A DNA stretch of 64,000 nucleotides from Paragordius varius (GCA_964247055.1 OZ176053.1:11160001-11224000); one strand, 5' to 3'; numbered from the stretch's first letter, positions 25,901-38,978 are shown. Notes: a model not told the origin generated them from the sequence alone. A program made the numbers and translations.

Positions 25901-28900
25901 AAAACACATTTATTAAAAACATTTTTCAATATATATAGCTCTTGAAATTTATGGTAATTTATGTTATCAACCCGAACAAAATATGTCACATCTCTTGATG
26001 CATTTATCCGATGAAGTTTGCCAACAGATTATACAACAACTCCTTAAGGACTCTGATGTCACCGTTTTGTGTCGGACTTTGGAAACCTTGTACCAAATAA
26101 CTTTTTATGGGAAAGATACGTTAAATGATAGAATAGCCAATGTAACTGGTAGCATAGGTATACATTATTATTCATATTGATATATAATTTTTATAAGTTT
26201 TTTTTAAATGATTCATTTTTACTGTTAAAGAGAATAAATTTAATAATTTTTTAATGAAATCATATACGGTGGTGTATAAGGAGTAGGGTGTAAATAAGCT
26301 ACACGCTCAATTTATATTTTACAACATTATGATTAATATCGATCAAAAATATAGTTTCCTTATAAAAATAAACTTTGACATTTTATAAGTCATATGTTCA
26401 TCTTAAAGAGTTGATTACATTTTTATCTCATTTAAATATATTATTTTATTTTGGTTTACCCTTATTTGTTAATTTTTTTTCTTCTGCTATAAGATATTCT
26501 TATCAACCTTTTGAAATTTACATCGTCCCAGGCAATAACCAAAATGAATATATCATTTCCCATACGCGTTGAACAAAAAGTACATACAAATAATCCCACA
26601 TACATGCCTCCATCCCAACAAACAAAATTTTTTATAAATAAAAGTATATTTTATTGAAATTTAGTTATCAATAATTCATAATTTAACTATAAAAGTGCAA
26701 TTTTATCGTATATTTTTAACACATTCATACAAAATTTAATTTCTGAATCACATTTAAATTATAGAGGTTTGTGATTTGTTAACGCATAAATTTGACTTTA
26801 ATATTCTTAACAATATTATTTGAAATTATAATTATAGTATCGTTAAAATTTAAATAAGCTCTAATTTTTATATTCTATTTAAGTTTGATAATAACCTTTG
26901 TATATCATCAAAGTAAAACCATTGTTTTAATGCTTTAAATATTTGTATTTGCATTTGTATAATGAATAGTTATAAATTTGAATGGCTTGACTGCATTCAT
27001 AATCGTTTATTTTATACAAATTTTCGTTAATATCATAATAGTTAATAATCAATCTCAATCGCTGCATTATCAACCCCAACGTGTTGGCCCACCTAGTCGA
27101 CCATCCAGTCAACTAGCAATGTTACAACAATCTAATCCACAAGGCGCCCTTATGTTTCAATCACAAAATGTGACATCTAATGCAAATGCTTTTCATTCTA
27201 ACCCAATTCTCATAGGTTTGGAAACTGGAACAGGTGATCATCACACCCCACAGTCTAAAGATGTGAATGCCACCAAAATGTACTATCAAAATGATCTCAA
27301 ACACACATTCAGTATTAATACCCATTTAGCTGTTGGTAATAATAATAATAATTTGAGTTTGTCGACTCAAACGCTCCTCACTACCCCTAATAATATGAAT
27401 CTGCCCGCCGATAGGTTATTGGCGAATAGAATGGGAGATGGGCCTTCTCACCATCTTAACCACCACTTTGGCCTCTCATCACAAAGTATGTAAACTTGGA
27501 AAATTAAGATTGTTGTATTTAATTAAAAGAATGTATGTTAAATATAAATAATGTTTTATGTTGTTTTAACCTATTTTAAACAATTTGTTTCATATTCTCT
27601 GCTTTATTTTTGTTTGAAAAGAGTATTATTCGATAAATCTAATTGTTCTGTTCATTAATTTTATTTTAGATTCAAAACGGTCATGCCGGTCAAATCGTGA
27701 TATTCTTCGAGAAGTGGGGTATAGCAAGTCAAATAGGGTTAAACGTCACCCTATGCCTCAAAATATTGAAAGTCCCGGAGCATTTAATCATAATATCAGG
27801 TTTTAGACTCAAATTTAATTACTAATTTTTTGATTTAAGTTTTTTGTTATACAAAATGCATATTTATGGCGGTTGTAATTTTGCATTACAGTCATTATAA
27901 TTCAAACGCGGCAGCGAAATTAAATGAAAGCACTTATTCTGCGTCAACTCCTTTGAGTGTAAAGCAAGAAGAGACTGCCTCTATAGATTCTGATTCAAGG
28001 TATGAATATTACTTTTATAATCTTACATTATTTGAATAAAATTTATATATATTTAACCTTTTTTCAAGTAAATCACGTGAATGCGAAAGATGGTTTTTTA
28101 TCTTGATACGTTTTGCTGTATATACCTATTTCTATATATCATGATAGGGATCAAACTAGCATAGTGAATACACCACAAAAATTTGTCAGAAACAGTGATG
28201 GTAGTGGTAATTTGTTCAAAACACCAACGAATCCAAGGTTTTTCTAATCATATTAAAATTTTGATGAAATCCGTGAAATATTGATAGAAACGAAAATAAA
28301 ATTAGAAATTTTTTTTGATATCATTTTCGTTTGTACCTTTATTTCACGGATTTAACAACCGGTAATTGAAAACAATATTAATCCGCCATCATTTATCATT
28401 AAAATAAAATTTTGGTTAAATTATTTATCATTTTAAGAATAATATGATATTCCATTCCTTAGCCCTGGTGTTCGGAGTTTGGGATCTTCTGGCGGTTCTG
28501 CTCCAATGTTTGGAAGGTCTTACAACAGTGGAAGTGAACGCAGTGTTAAACATTCCTCTCCATCCATCAGCTTTTCCGCCAATAATAAATTACATTTTGA
28601 GGCTGCCCGCTACGCTGAACGATGGTAAGTTTATATATATAAACCACAACAAAACACAAGAAGCGGTAAAAGAGTATATTAAATATAAAAAATTATGAAT
28701 TCGTTTTATGTAACCTATCGTTTTGGGATCGCGAAATAAGGGATAGATTGAAAATGGTAACAAATTTTATTATATTTCACAATTTTTATTGCATAGTTTA
28801 AATAGATCTAAAGGTAAATATGGGCATTACGTTAAAAATGTATTAGGTTGCTCTTTATTGTAATTATAAATGTCATTTTTACTATTATTCAATCTTTTCA

Positions 28901-31900
28901 TTTAATTTTTTATAACGACCCTATATATATATATATATATATAAGGTTTCGAGCATATTATGAACCTGGGCCAGGTCTCACTCCTCGTGCAGAAATGTTG
29001 AATTGCTATTTTACTTATGGGAGACGGTTTTTTAGAGAATCTTTTCGACCGCTTAAATATACATCCCTGTGCAATTGTATAAAGTAAACAATTTTTTAGT
29101 TTATTTTATGTTTTGGTAATTTTAAATCATTTTTTTGTCGTTTAAATTTTGAGTAAGAATTATTATCCAAAATAAATATAAAAATTATATTAGGAGAGCT
29201 CTCCCTACAGGAAAACTTATTAGAAGAATCCGAGATAACGGACAATTACAAGTTTTGGTTGAAGGGATACGGAAAAGGGCTGTTCCCCTACCACTCGATA
29301 AAGGTTTATATTTTTTATAGGAGATACATAATTTTTGTAAAAATTTTGTGCACATTATTATATATGTTTATATATTGTCTCCATAGTGCCTCAACTTACA
29401 CCACAAGAGTACAGTTTAAACTTGAAAAAACGTTCAGCCAGTCCCTGTACAATGCGTGATGATGAGCTTTATGGTGATAAGATCACAGAAGAAAAAATTG
29501 GGAACGATTTGAATTTAACAACTTCTCCGAATTCATTTAACGCTGGCGGCCATATAATTAAAGATGCCATGCCCTTAGAAAATTTTAGTAAGCTCCCTTT
29601 ATTGGGTGGTACAAGTAGCCAGGATTTATCTTCATTACCCAAAATCAAGGATGAAATGATTTTCGATTCCTCGTGCAATGAATCAAAGTAAGAAGCAATC
29701 GATAAACATTTTTTATGTAATTTATTATTTTTTTAAATTATTATTGGAAAAAAACCCCTAATATTGTTAATAGATTATTTAAAAGAAATTTAGAGTATAA
29801 AATATTGTTTAAGAGTATTCCATGTATCTCTAGAGTTTAAAACTTAACGTGTTAATAAGGATACATTTTTTTCATTTTTTGCCTTACAAATGATTAAAAC
29901 ATTTTTATAATTCTATACAGTCATAGGTGTGCGGTTTGTCTTTTCAGTATGTAAAACCTACTGAAGAAACGGTAACAATTCAAATTTATGCTTCTATCCT
30001 AATAAAAATTATATAAATATGCCAAAATATATAAATAGAATAAGCGGTTTATTTTATATTGTTTTCCAATTTTACCATTGTACACATGTCACGTTGTAAA
30101 TTTTAACCTTTCGGTTTTAGCTTAAAATAAGTAATATCAAGTAGTATTGAATAAAAATTTTTATATATTGTTGATTAATGTTATATAAGTGCAAAATTTT
30201 TCCAGGTTTTGATCCCTTCCATATTTTTCACAGATTTCAACTTTAAACAGGCCTGGGGTATGCAACTACCCCAATTTGAATCAAAGGACTATAATGAATA
30301 TGTTGTATCCAAGTGTTAAAATACAATAGAAATATATTATTAACAATGAAAAAAAAATAAAAAAGAATCTGACTTATGTTATGTGTTATATTTAGCTTTG
30401 ATGCCAGACAATATCAGCAGCAAACACCTCCCTACCCTAACCCTACTATGCATGGGGATCGGGACAGCGTTCTTCTCCCCATCAACCATATTCCTTCAAA
30501 CATTGTTTCACCATTCAGTTTACAGGCTCAAACTCTAATTGTAGGTGATAGTATGCACAGCACTTGCTCTAACACCTCAGTTTCACAAAGGGGCCGACCC
30601 AAAAAAGTAATGAAGTCAGCAGTCACCAATCTTTCAACAACGATCGTTGATTTGAATGGCACTTCTCATCAGTCCACAAATTCTTTGGGTGGTAATAGTG
30701 AACCGGTCCGTAAACATCATGGGAGACCTAAAGGCGCTTTTGGGGTCAGGAAGCGACGATTGCTTGAATCCTTAGATCCAAATAGTCCCGAATATAAAAA
30801 GTAAGAAAAATAGGGGAGATTATGCACATTAAAATTATATATTTGTAGATTCAAATCATTATTTTTTTATCACCTATATCCCAATAAGTTAAACATTTTT
30901 TAATTGTGATTTTATTAGATAAATGCGTATGTATCCCTTTTTACTTTTTTATAACAGAATACAACAAGGTAATCTCAAGTTCCGTAAACATAGCATTGAT
31001 CATATTGGTAAAACACCACCATTGGCCGATATAAATAAAAATTTGGTTAATGGTTCCTCCAGTCAGCTTTCGGACGAAACATCTTCGAGTTTAAAAACTA
31101 CACTGTGCTCCGAACAATCAAATAAACCCGAAACATCTAATTCTCTTGATTCAAATCCTAGTGCGAGTTGTATAAGTCAAAATATGGTGGATCAAACACT
31201 GTCTATATCAACGGTTGAACAGTGTGCAAAATATATGGACAGTAAAAATAACTCGTCTGTCCTGACATCTACTTGTAGTACAGTTACCCTTTTTGCGGAA
31301 ACGCATTCTATAAATGTTACATCCTCGCCAATTACAACAAATTTTTCAGGTATGGGCACACAACTTGCTATAGACAAGACTAATGAATCAACATTTAAAA
31401 TTTCTAATTACTCCGAAATTAAAGAAAATATAATCACAAATGGTTGCCATAACAACAGTAGCTCAAACCATAGTAACACCTTATTAGTGAATACGATTCA
31501 AATTGAAACGACAAACGATGAAGATTCATCTAATGCTTTGTTGACAGATTTTCCGCTCCTCCAAGCCAGGTTACAAACCAATAGAACGACATCACTTATC
31601 TCAGCAAATTCAACATCATTAAGTTTAGCCTCAACAAATATTACTGGTAATATAGGTTATCCTATCACATCTCTCAATCATGCGGATGTGAATAAAACCA
31701 AAAAATCAGATACGCAATTACTGGATAAAATTTTAGGGTTTGATGATTCAAAAAGTCCTGCTACCGCCCATAGGCCCATGTATGCTCCAGATGATGCTAA
31801 AGAAACGTTGGAAGAACATCCCATGGATATTGACATTGATATCAATGAAACTTCCATTTCTACCACCCTTGTGCATTCGCCCAATAATAAAATTGCAAAG

Positions 31901-34812
31901 GATACTCGGGATATTAACGTTAATACGACAATACAAGTCTCTGAACAAAATGGAGATATATCACCCTATAATATAAAGGTTAATAAATCAATTGATTTCT
32001 TATTTAACCACTTTTTTCGTCAAAAAATTTAATTGTAGATTATTAGGTAAACCTATTTTTTAAATATTTTTAAAAATACATTCCATAGCTAAGATTTTAA
32101 TTGGACCTTTAGAAAAGCTACGCATTATATTTCAATATTAAATGGTATACACCCATATATAAATTTTATTTTTAGAATACAACTCTTGAAGATCATGGTA
32201 ATGAACATTCAAATCTCGCTGATCATAATACACCTGAAACGACGACATCCAGTAAAGCGAAAATTAATTCAGTGCCACAGAATAATAACGCATATCCTGA
32301 TACAAACATTGAGGAGTCAGGCACCGACGCAATGGAATTAGATATGGAAGTTATGACTATGTCAACTAACATACACATAACTGATGATATTGCACCAACA
32401 AATAGGGTTAAACAAAATGGTGTACAATTTCCTAATACTATATCTACAAACGATACCTTTCAAAACACTTCGTATTCTTATCTAAATGAAGACAAACCTT
32501 TGGAAAAATGTAATCTCGTTCCAATAGTTAGCCAATCAGCAGAAAATTTAGGGAATCCCATATCTAGTGTCTCAGAGAAAACATGTGGAATGAGTCCAGT
32601 TCAGGCAGATAAATTAAAGGCATCACCCAAGCAGCATACTCTAAATGGGTTAATAATGCCACATTATAAGGCTCATAAAACACATCTTGAAAAAGAAACT
32701 AATATACATCATGTTTTATCGAGCCCTCAAACTTTTCCCCAACAAATTCCAGATCAAAATATGTTAACCACTACTAATAATCTTAAAATGCCATCTAATA
32801 AGGATGCTGAAATGGAAAACATAGATATGTCTAAAAAGGATTATAATATTGTTACAAGTGTTTTAAACACTATTCTTGAAAACATATGCAATTCGCCAAC
32901 AAAATCTTTTGATGCTGACGGCATCGATGGTATTGAAACAAAAGATGACATCCGGCTCGATCCTATAAAAGCTTATCAATGTGCATGGGAAGGATGTGAT
33001 AGGTTCTATTATCTATATTTTTATGTTTAATAAACAGATAATATAAATAATATCTCCTCCCAAAAATAAAATATAAAATGATGAAAATATTATTGTAGGT
33101 TAAATTTGAAATATAAATGTTTTGGTTTTTTTTGTTTATCTAGTTGTCATACATAATTACCGTATTTTTTAAATTAATTTAGTCTGAAAATTTTATTCTT
33201 ATGCAAATATGCTTTATCCCGGTAACCGCTGCTTATCTTTAAGTTTTATCTTGGTCTTGGCAATTAAATACTTTTTGATTAAGCAGTCATTAGTTGGCAT
33301 CAAATCACTGATTCTGCATCTAAACATATCTCGAAACATACTGAAATAATGTATAAAAAACAACACTAACTGATATATGATAATTCTTTAAATTAGTAAT
33401 TTATTGGTGAATACTAATATTTTTTATCTGAGGAACACCCATTTTTTAAAACGATTATTTTGATCTTTGTTAAACCTTTATTCCTTCACACAGAAAAGCA
33501 TTAACGCCTCAATCCCTCATTGCTCACATATATTTTGATCATGCCACCGTGCCAGAATCATCCATTAATGAATCCCTCAATCATCAATTACACTCGAATA
33601 TTCCGACACTATGTTTGTGGAAAAATTGTAATCAAAATTACATGGGAAAATACTTTACGAAAACGCCACAACAACAGCAATCGATTGCACGTCAAAAATA
33701 TTCTTTGGCTAACCATTTATTGGTATATATCTTTTTTATTTATATTTTTGATTTGAAATGGTATTGTAGTGTAAATTTAATATTCTTAAAAAATTACTTT
33801 AAAATTATAATTTAATTTAGCTAGCAACCTTAATCCTATGTAAATATATTTCGATGATAAAATATTAATATTATAGCTAATTTTTGTTTGATTGTAGGAA
33901 ACACATTGTACCCATGCTCAAATTGCAAAACTTGAAATGTGCGTAACCGATCCGATCGAAATTCAAAATATTTTATCGTTCGAAAATTCTAATGCATCTC
34001 ATTTAAGTAAGTTCTTTGTATTTATTAGTCTTTGTTATACACTTTCTCTATGATGATTTAAAAATTTATTCGATTCCATTTAATTATTTAATTTATATTT
34101 TCTTAGAGTATGATATGAAGAAAGAGACAAAATATGGACCGCCCGATCAAGCTGCCATACAAACTATGTACCGTTATTTTGCCCAATCGTTGTCTAATAC
34201 GCCTTATTTAGCGGAAGAGCTTGGCCTTACTATTGGAAATAAGGTATAAGTTTTTTTCTTCATATTTATTAAAGAATTTTTTCAAAATAATATTTAATGA
34301 ATTTTTAATTGGTTGCTTTTATTGAATGTAGACGAATGACATTGAATATAATCTTAATCTCAATGTCCGATATATGGCCGCACTTGTTTTACGCAATATT
34401 GCCGTTAATTCGCCGAGAGTTGGACAAAGGTTGTTTTTCATAATTACTATATTTAAATTAATAAAAAATTTTTGGATTTTAGAAATTTCTCATTTTTTTA
34501 TTTGCTGATTTTTGAAGTTTGTTGACATTGAATATTTGATATTTAATAGCTAGATGGTTTAAGATTAGAAATGTTTCCAAGTTAATTATACTTTAAACCA
34601 TTGTTTAGATTTTTTTAAATTAACCCTTTACAATATTTTGATGGGTATATAGATATGTAAATTTATATTGTGTTTATTGTAGAAAAATCAAATTATATGA
34701 ACATGTGTTGGTATCACAAGCATTTACACCCACTGACATAAGTAAAATCATTAGCCAAATTTTGTGGGAAATACAATCGAATAGTTTATCCCGTCATATT
34801 GGCAATCTTTGA
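22116..34812 (+). CDS. ARID2: ARID2 (BAF200), PBAF chromatin-remodelling subunit
   Basis: This is the signature subunit of the PBAF SWI/SNF complex. Twenty-five phase-consistent exons give about 2058 aa: 22116-22171, 22245-22338, 23304-23404, 23683-23939, 24231-24872, 25059-25191, 25321-25511, 25939-26157, 26409-26453, 27042-27485, 27670-27799, 27892-27999, 28148-28237, 28463-28624, 28946-29083, 29194-29303, 29387-29687, 30396-30800, 30958-31978, 32176-33002, 33494-33722, 33898-34006, 34107-34243, 34332-34429, 34683-34812. The ARID covers about residues 8-105 (QKLTAFYHNKG, NKWADIFEQYGG). A helical-repeat region (about 175-580) follows, then the RFX-type domain (about 885-975; YYEPGPGLTPRAEMLNCY). 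Two AT-hook-like cores (RGRPKK, HGRPKG) lie near 1140 and 1180, then a long Asn/Ser/Thr-rich stretch. The C-terminal C2H2 pair (CAWEGC, CLWKNC) and the last helices (RYMAALVLRNIA) complete the human order. The 45-nt exon at 26409 rests on likeness to the human helical repeats. Confidence 0.92.
22889..22918 (+). repeat. (AT)n microsatellite
   Basis: Fifteen AT repeats lie in ARID2 intron 2. Confidence 0.9.
25622..25887. mobile_element. hAT-type MITE in an ARID2 intron
   Basis: The left end CAGGGGTGTCCAACACGCGG and the reversed right end CAGGGATGTCCACAAATGGC form the short TIRs typical of hAT elements, followed by GC-rich subterminal sequence. It is about 266 bp and non-coding. No clear 8-bp target duplication remains. 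It fills most of the intron 25512-25938. Confidence 0.7.
28921..28945 (+). repeat. (TA)n tract forming a splice acceptor
   Basis: A run of about ten TA repeats ends in TAAG and directly abuts the ARID2 exon that starts at 28946 (RFX domain). There is no polypyrimidine tract between the repeat and the exon. Confidence 0.8.
29935..30315 (+). mobile_element. Inverted-repeat element (family C, copy 1) in an ARID2 intron
   Basis: It shares GAAACGGTAACAATT, TTATGCTTCTATCCTAATA, TTTCGGTTTTAGCTTAAAAT and the end CTACCCCAATTTGAATCAAAG with the copies at 40575 and 47895, and lacks about 100 bp found in both. It has no coding content. Confidence 0.75.
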
Positions 34813-35289
34813 TGCCTCCAAAGCAGAATAGTAGAAGGAATTTAGCGTTTTATTAGTAAATAACTTAGATCCACCATTTTTTATTGTATGGTCTCAATAT
34901 TTATTTATGCTACATAACGGTGTGATAATGGATGTTTTACTATGTATTTGTAAATATTTTTAAAATACAAATATATCTTTTTTATCTTATGCATTACTTA
35001 CTTCTTTAATAAATGATGTTACAATGCTTAAAAATGTCGTTTGTTTTATGTACATGTTGGGTTTTCAACCGTTAAAAAATATTTATCAGTCTGAGGATTT
35101 AATTCATATCATAAGCGGATATCATTACCAAAGATGAAGTAAACCGTTTTAATTGGTTTTAAAATTTGATGAAAAATGGAAAGTTTTTTATTTTTCTTAA
35201 TTTGAGTCTTAGAACACTATTTAAAAAAATAATCACCTGTAAATATTTATGAAGGTTTTTTAATTTTTTATATACTAATCGGTAACATC
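34813..35289. other. ARID2 3' region
   Basis: It holds the 3' UTR; the first clear AATAAA is at 35008-35013. I see nothing else. Confidence 0.5.
35008..35013 (+). terminator. Poly(A) signal, probably of ARID2
   Basis: This is the first canonical AATAAA after the ARID2 stop, 196 bp downstream. Confidence 0.5.
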
Positions 35290-35955
35290 TACGGTCTTAA
35301 ATACATTCATAACTGGCCAAACCCAACCCCATCATTCATCATCATTCATTTGTATTGGGATTCGCCATTAAATGACGATACACCCGTTTTTTCCAATCTT
35401 TCCTTGCTCTCTCTAATTCTAGATTTAAATTAAGCGATTGAGGTTTTTGCTATTGTGTTGAGCCATGTGGTATGGGGTCGGCCGGATTTTGCTGGTAGTT
35501 CAACCGAGTTATTTTTCATAGTTTTAAGAATGTGATTATCTTGTCGTCTTTTAACATGTCCAGCCCATTGTAACGGGAGATCCCTGATAACGTTGTTGAT
35601 GGGGTTGAGATTGAGTATATGGTACGGGTTTTTGGATTCGGAATAATTGAATTTTGATGGAATGTATGCGAATAATATTGTTTTCAGTAATTTTGATTCA
35701 GCGTTTATGAGTTTGGATTCATTTGTTTTTGACATCGGCCAGGATCCGGATCCGTATATAAGGACGGGACTAATGGCTGTTGTGTAAATGGCACACTTAG
35801 TTTGTAGTTTGACGAATTTCTTATTATTTTTAACCTATGGTATTTTTTCCAAGTTAGTGATATGCGATGTTTTATTACAAATTCTATTCCATCACCGGCT
35901 GATATCATATCGCCCAAGTAGCAGAAAGTCCTTATTGTTTCCATATTGAAAGGGC
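35290..35955 (-). mobile_element. LINE 3' end (non-LTR retrotransposon), truncated
   Basis: On the minus strand the frames read FCYLGDMISAGDGIEFVIKH, RISLTWKKYH, then LQWAGHVKRRQDNHILK and SGRPHTTWL, and finally ARKDWKKRVYRHL. This is the region just behind the reverse transcriptase in many animal LINEs (FCYLGDMIS, WxGHVxR, GRPxxxW). The 5' side, including the polymerase, is missing. There are at least two frame changes, near 35710 and near 35440. The tail reads TGAATGATGATGAATGATGG, a short tandem 3' end as in RTE-like LINEs; the clade is not certain. Confidence 0.8.
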
Positions 35956-37256
35956 CAACCCTAGTTATTTATTAAATTATAGGAGGTTATCACACAACAT
36001 AATTTTTGTAACACCATCTTGTCGTTTCATAAATTCCTCGGGTGCTATTAAATATATAACTAGGTAAGGGCCATAAGTAAAAAATAGAAAGGATGTTCCT
36101 ATTTAAGGCGTCGTTAAAACAATACCATGCATGTCGTTGTATATTTGATGATACCCATCAAAGGAACACCTAAAAAACTATTGATAAATATAAATACACA
36201 GCTTTGAATAACTTAAGAAAGATAGTAATATATTTTCAGAATCCAAACTTTTGGATCTTAATAAGGTATCAAGATGATAGATTATAAAATGTATGAGGAT
36301 CAAACATTTTTCACACCGAGTTGATAGTTAATATTTAGAAGAGTTACAAGATCTCAAATTTGGATTATTTAAATTAAGGGGTGTTTGCCTTACTCAATGG
36401 ACAGCATTAAGAAATATATTATAATGTAAAAGCATTTGAATGGTTGGCTCTCAGTATTATCTTGTTTCTTAATTGGTGTAAGAGAAATGTTATTTGACGA
36501 AATTTTACTGTTTAATTTAAATAAAGTGGTGTATTACAAAATAAGCAATCAATCGGTGTTTATTTACACCATTTTATAAATTCTATAATGTTAAATATGA
36601 GGAAAAACTATATGATTAATAATCCTTTTTAGATACATATATATTCAAAATATGTAAAAATATTTTTGATAATAAGTATCTTATACGAGTAAGCTATATT
36701 GCGAATATTTTATGAAGTCTGATACTGCATCTAATAAAAAACATTAAAAAAACTTAATTTAAAAGAGTAAAAAACATCAACGCGCAACATTAAAAAAAGT
36801 TTTAGTTTAAATTATTTTTGAGTGTTATTATAATAACGTGATTATGGTAATATATATTTAACTATGAATGCGCTTTACCAAGAGCAAAGCAAATATTTGG
36901 AAATAGCCCCGACTGGTAATTATGACCAACAAAACTATTAATTACCAAGCAATTAATTCAAATTCGTTATGAAAACCCAGAACTTTGGTTTATACTTTGA
37001 GTCCTATATGAATCGAAGGATTCAGCAATTTTATATTTAAATCATTTTTGCATTTTTATTAATAATCATTGTGACAGATACTATCATGTATTAATAATGT
37101 TGGCGAGATTTATTCATTCAATTACATAAAATAATATACTAATGAATTTTAATTAAAAAATATGATAAATATGTTTTATATGTGATAATTATTAAACGTG
37201 ATACAATGTGATAAATATTATTTAGCAAATATAAACGAGTTAAAATATATAATATA
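35956..37256. other. Intergenic DNA without recognised genes
   Basis: This is AT-rich sequence between the LINE tail and the VPS29 stop codon. No ORF has family likeness. The VPS29 3' UTR must lie at its right end; no canonical AATAAA is evident on the minus strand close to the stop. Confidence 0.45.
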
Positions 37257-38355
37257 TTAAGCTTCTTGTTTAATTTCAGAAGACATTTTATTTTCATCAG
37301 AGGCTGAGATTGGGAGCTTGGGTGCTGGCAAACGGTATTCTACTCGATCGACCTTAACTTCTCCATTGATTAAGCGATAAACGTATGTTGTAAGCGAATC
37401 TGACTGAATATCCATCAATGCAAAACTTGGTATAACCTTTTCCTTTTAAGAATAAAAATGATTAAATATATATACTTCATAAGGGATTTTGCATTAAATT
37501 TTGACAATTATTGAAAATCAGATAAAACATTTAATTATTACAAATTAAAGCATTTTAGGGTATGGTAGGGTGTGATTTTGATATATTAAGGTTATGTAAC
37601 ATCAATTTTATAAAAAAATCATCCAGGGATTCCAGCAGGTGTTAATTTTTAAATGTTATGATTTATAGAATGCCCAAAAAATATAAAAATATAATGCAGT
37701 TATATTAGATATAAAAAGCGACTATATATTGTACAATTATTTGTACTAAATAAAATATATCTTTTTAATTAAATATATTGTTTTATATTTAAAAACATAA
37801 TGAATATAAATATAAAGGATGCCAAAATTTTTATATACTTCTGTATTAGACATCGATGCGCCGGTAATAGAGCCAGGGTTCAGGAAAAACTTACCAGAGA
37901 ATTCAAACGCCTCAAATTTATGTGTATGACCATATAATAATATATCAACATCCATTTGTCTTTGCAAATTTATCAGAGAAAATTTGTAATTATTAGAAAT
38001 TGGTGGTACCAACTTTATATAAATTAATAATTAAATGGTACCTGATGCCCATGCACAAGTCCAATACGAAATTTATTTACTGTTATAACTTTTTGTTCCG
38101 GGTATTCATCCTAAAAATATTTTAGACATATATACCTGATCAAAGTTACCTTTAACCAAATGTATGTCACTAGCAAGCGTTTTTAAATAATTTAGGGTGT
38201 CTTGAGTGCATAAATTGCCTCAAATTTTATATTTAAATCATACCCGTGCATAATATATGCTGTATCTTTCCAGGAACCAGAAGTTTTATAAATTGTTCCG
38301 GCAAGGTATGACATTTATACGGGATAAAAAAATCTCCGACAACCAAGACTAACAT
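37257..38355 (-). CDS. VPS29: VPS29, retromer subunit
   Basis: VPS29 is the metallophosphatase-fold subunit of retromer, which returns cargo from endosomes to the Golgi and cell surface. Exons are 38355-38244, 38218-38136, 38110-38042, 38012-37839 and 37442-37257, giving 207 aa against 182 in human. Conserved stretches are [72 protein letters not shown] and [10 protein letters not shown]. Of the usual metal ligands, Asp8, Asn39 and the His residues of HGH and GHTH are present, but the DxH motif reads DFF and GDFD reads GNFD, so metal binding is probably weaker. A tail of about 20 residues rich in Ser, Glu and Lys follows the normal end. The first three introns are 25, 25 and 29 nt; the last is 396 nt. 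Confidence 0.93.
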
Positions 38356-38388
38356 GCTAAGTTCAATAAATCACCTGTTTGATGTTTT
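38356..38388. promoter_or_regulatory. 33-bp divergent promoter, VPS29 / COX14-like
   Basis: Only 33 bp separate the VPS29 ATG (minus) from the ATG of the COX14-like ORF (plus). Both genes must start transcription within or just outside this gap, or from overlapping sites. No TATA-like box stands out. Short or absent 5' UTRs, or a spliced leader, would fit. Confidence 0.55.
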
Positions 38389-38562
38389 ATGGCAAAAACA
38401 CGTTTAATTAATGCTCTGCATAAAACTCTTGTTTTTTCTTTGATTGGATTTTCAATATACGGAGCCAGTGATTTATGTCTTATGCTTCATAATTATTACA
38501 CTAATATAAAACCTGTGTTGGAAAAAGAAAAACAATTGATTGAAAAAGTTTTGTCGGAATAA
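38389..38562 (+). CDS. COX14: COX14-like small mitochondrial membrane protein
   Basis: The ORF encodes 57 aa starting [20 protein letters not shown], with one likely membrane helix (about residues 13-33) followed by a charged tail ([15 protein letters not shown]). Length and layout match COX14 (57 aa in human), a cytochrome c oxidase assembly factor of the inner mitochondrial membrane, including KT, YG and the aromatic HNYY after the helix. Similarity in so short a protein is limited, so another single-span mitochondrial protein is possible. The stop lies 2 bp before the MED31 ATG, so both probably share one transcript. Confidence 0.55.
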   Translation: MAKTRLINALHKTLVFSLIGFSIYGASDLCLMLHNYYTNIKPVLEKEKQLIEKVLSE

Positions 38563-38564
38563 AC

Positions 38565-38978
38565 ATGAGTTTTTGGGATTTTAATAACATTGTTCCACAA
38601 AATAACAATTATGAAGAAGAAATATCTGTCAAAAATGAACCAACCGAAGACCCTGAGTTTTTACGTTTTAATACAGAACTTGAGTTTGTTCAATGTCTTA
38701 GTAACCCCAATTATCTGAATTATCTCGCGCAAAATAATTTTTTTAAAGATCCTAACTTTATTCGGTACCTAGAATATTTGCAATATTGGAAAGATTATCC
38801 ATATTGTACTTACCTCAAATACCCACAAGCATTATATTTTCTGGATTTATTGCAAGACAAAACGTTTCAAAAAGAGATTGCCAACACTCAATGCGCTAAA
38901 TTTATCGAAGATCAACTCATTATGCAATGGCAAAGATATATAATTAAAAAGAATAAATTAACTCAAACAGGCATGTGA
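38565..38978 (+). CDS. MED31: Mediator complex subunit 31
   Basis: MED31 (Soh1) is a small, highly conserved subunit of the Mediator middle module, which links activators to RNA polymerase II. The gene has no intron and encodes 137 aa. The family core spans residues about 28-125: [59 protein letters not shown] and the QCAKFIEDQ helix. A Glu-rich N-terminal stretch of about 25 residues is extra. It begins 2 bp after the COX14-like stop and converges on cyclin-Q, with 33 bp between stop codons. Confidence 0.96.
   Translation: MSFWDFNNIVPQNNNYEEEISVKNEPTEDPEFLRFNTELEFVQCLSNPNYLNYLAQNNFFKDPNFIRYLEYLQYWKDYPYCTYLKYPQALYFLDLLQDKTFQKEIANTQCAKFIEDQLIMQWQRYIIKKNKLTQTGM

Noticed and set aside
26375-26572. 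The whole 65-codon ORF as an ARID2 exon
   Set aside because: Only 26409-26453 fits by phase, splice sites and likeness to the helical repeats; the rest runs into non-conserved sequence and a stop.
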